Shown here in pieces: positions 63,758-64,000 of a stretch of 64,000 nucleotides of DNA. This DNA comes from Rhabditophanes sp. KR3021. Its lineage: Eukaryota > Nematoda > Chromadorea > Rhabditida > Alloionematidae. Under the pieces are notes generated by a model, which saw nothing but the letters and a program-made list of their open reading frames with translations, was not told where the DNA came from and did not search any database. The stretch is taken from assembly GCA_963281155.1 (NCBI GenBank), contig CAUJLY010000006.1, positions 4,650,001 through 4,714,000 on the forward strand, read 5' to 3'. How positions within the stretch are numbered: position 1 is the first letter of the stretch; each line of letters starts with the position of its first letter. Position numbers and translations under genes: made by a program.

Positions 63758-64000
63758 ATGTCTTTTGATCCTTCTATCTTCCTGAATTATAAAAATATGC
63801 ATCATTTCCCTAATTCAACTCAAATTCCTACTATCAAAAACTCTACTTCATGCTCTTACATGATTGAAAATATCTTAAACCATCGTGAACAAATAAATAC
63901 TGCCTCTTCAAGTAACATTGTTTTAAATAGGCTCGACTTAATAAATCAACACTCATTACTTTCAATTACTTACTCGAATTTAATGGAACGAAATTGTATA
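63758..64000 (+). CDS. N-terminal part of a gene with an eh1-like motif, cut by window edge
   Basis: An ATG at 63758 opens a frame that runs 81 codons to the right edge without a stop. The composition is protein-like (S, N, T, H, L). Residues 34-40 read YMIENIL, followed by NHR. This resembles the engrailed-homology-1 (Groucho-binding) motif FSIENIL, found near the N-terminus of many homeodomain and other repressors. If that is right, a DNA-binding domain should lie downstream, outside the window. The start is only 88 nt after the stop of the PDZ gene on the same strand, with short upstream TTTCTAAC/TATAC sequence, so an operon relationship is possible. Confidence 0.4.
   Translation, partial: MSFDPSIFLNYKNMHHFPNSTQIPTIKNSTSCSYMIENILNHREQINTASSSNIVLNRLDLINQHSLLSITYSNLMERNCI

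Noticed and set aside
1..64000. CRISPR arrays, bacterial operons, insertion sequences, rRNA and spliced-leader RNA genes
   Set aside because: None were seen. Introns and animal gene families throughout show nuclear eukaryotic DNA, and no SL1-like gene sequence was found by eye.

Overview
The window looks like nuclear DNA of an AT-rich nematode. The clearest evidence is a synaptotagmin whose C2B domain is almost residue for residue the Caenorhabditis SNT-1 sequence. Beside it are an EGL-27/RERE-type co-repressor, a zipperless SKN-1-type CNC factor directly downstream of Beclin (BEC-1), a metazoan beta-carbonic anhydrase and a phosphorylase kinase beta subunit. Introns are mostly 40-120 nt, often ending TTTTAG or TATAG. 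G+C is low (by eye about a quarter to 30 percent). A strongyloidid or other AT-rich chromadorean nematode would fit, but the species cannot be fixed from the sequence alone. All gene models below were joined by hand from splice signals and reading phase. Exon coordinates are in the evidence fields.

Layout. 1-3470 (-): most of a secreted protein with three degenerate GH18 (chitinase-like) domains, running off the left edge. 3471-20366: a 17 kb gene-poor stretch with small tandem repeats, one doubtful small gene and a possible 5' non-coding exon for the next gene. 20367-25597 (+): EGL-27/RERE-like co-repressor (BAH, ELM2, SANT, GATA finger, Q/A-rich tail). 26588-28344 (-): synaptotagmin-1, convergent with it. 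28345-33948: empty stretch upstream of snt-1. 33949-34884 (-): aldo-keto reductase. 35875-41412 (-): bec-1 followed 200 nt later by skn-1, an operon-like pair. A C-type lectin gene sits antisense in a skn-1 intron, and a decayed intronless gene sits antisense in a bec-1 intron. 43534-45292 (+): protein tyrosine phosphatase. 46156-46971 (+): beta-carbonic anhydrase. 47175-51144 (-): phosphorylase kinase beta. 53000-55106 (+) and 55977-57719 (-): two convergent class A GPCR genes. 57720-62467: sparse sequence. 62468-63669 (+): PDZ protein with a C-terminal CxxC/HxxxH pair. 63758-64000 (+): first exon of a gene with an eh1-like motif, cut by the right edge.

The genes do not form one pathway. The most interesting block is bec-1/skn-1, which links autophagy and the proteasome/oxidative stress response in one probable transcript and hosts two guest genes in its introns. 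Two highly conserved genes (snt-1 and phosphorylase kinase beta) each carry one extra base in a short homopolymer. This more likely reflects base-level assembly error than gene loss, and it should temper reading of other frame breaks here.
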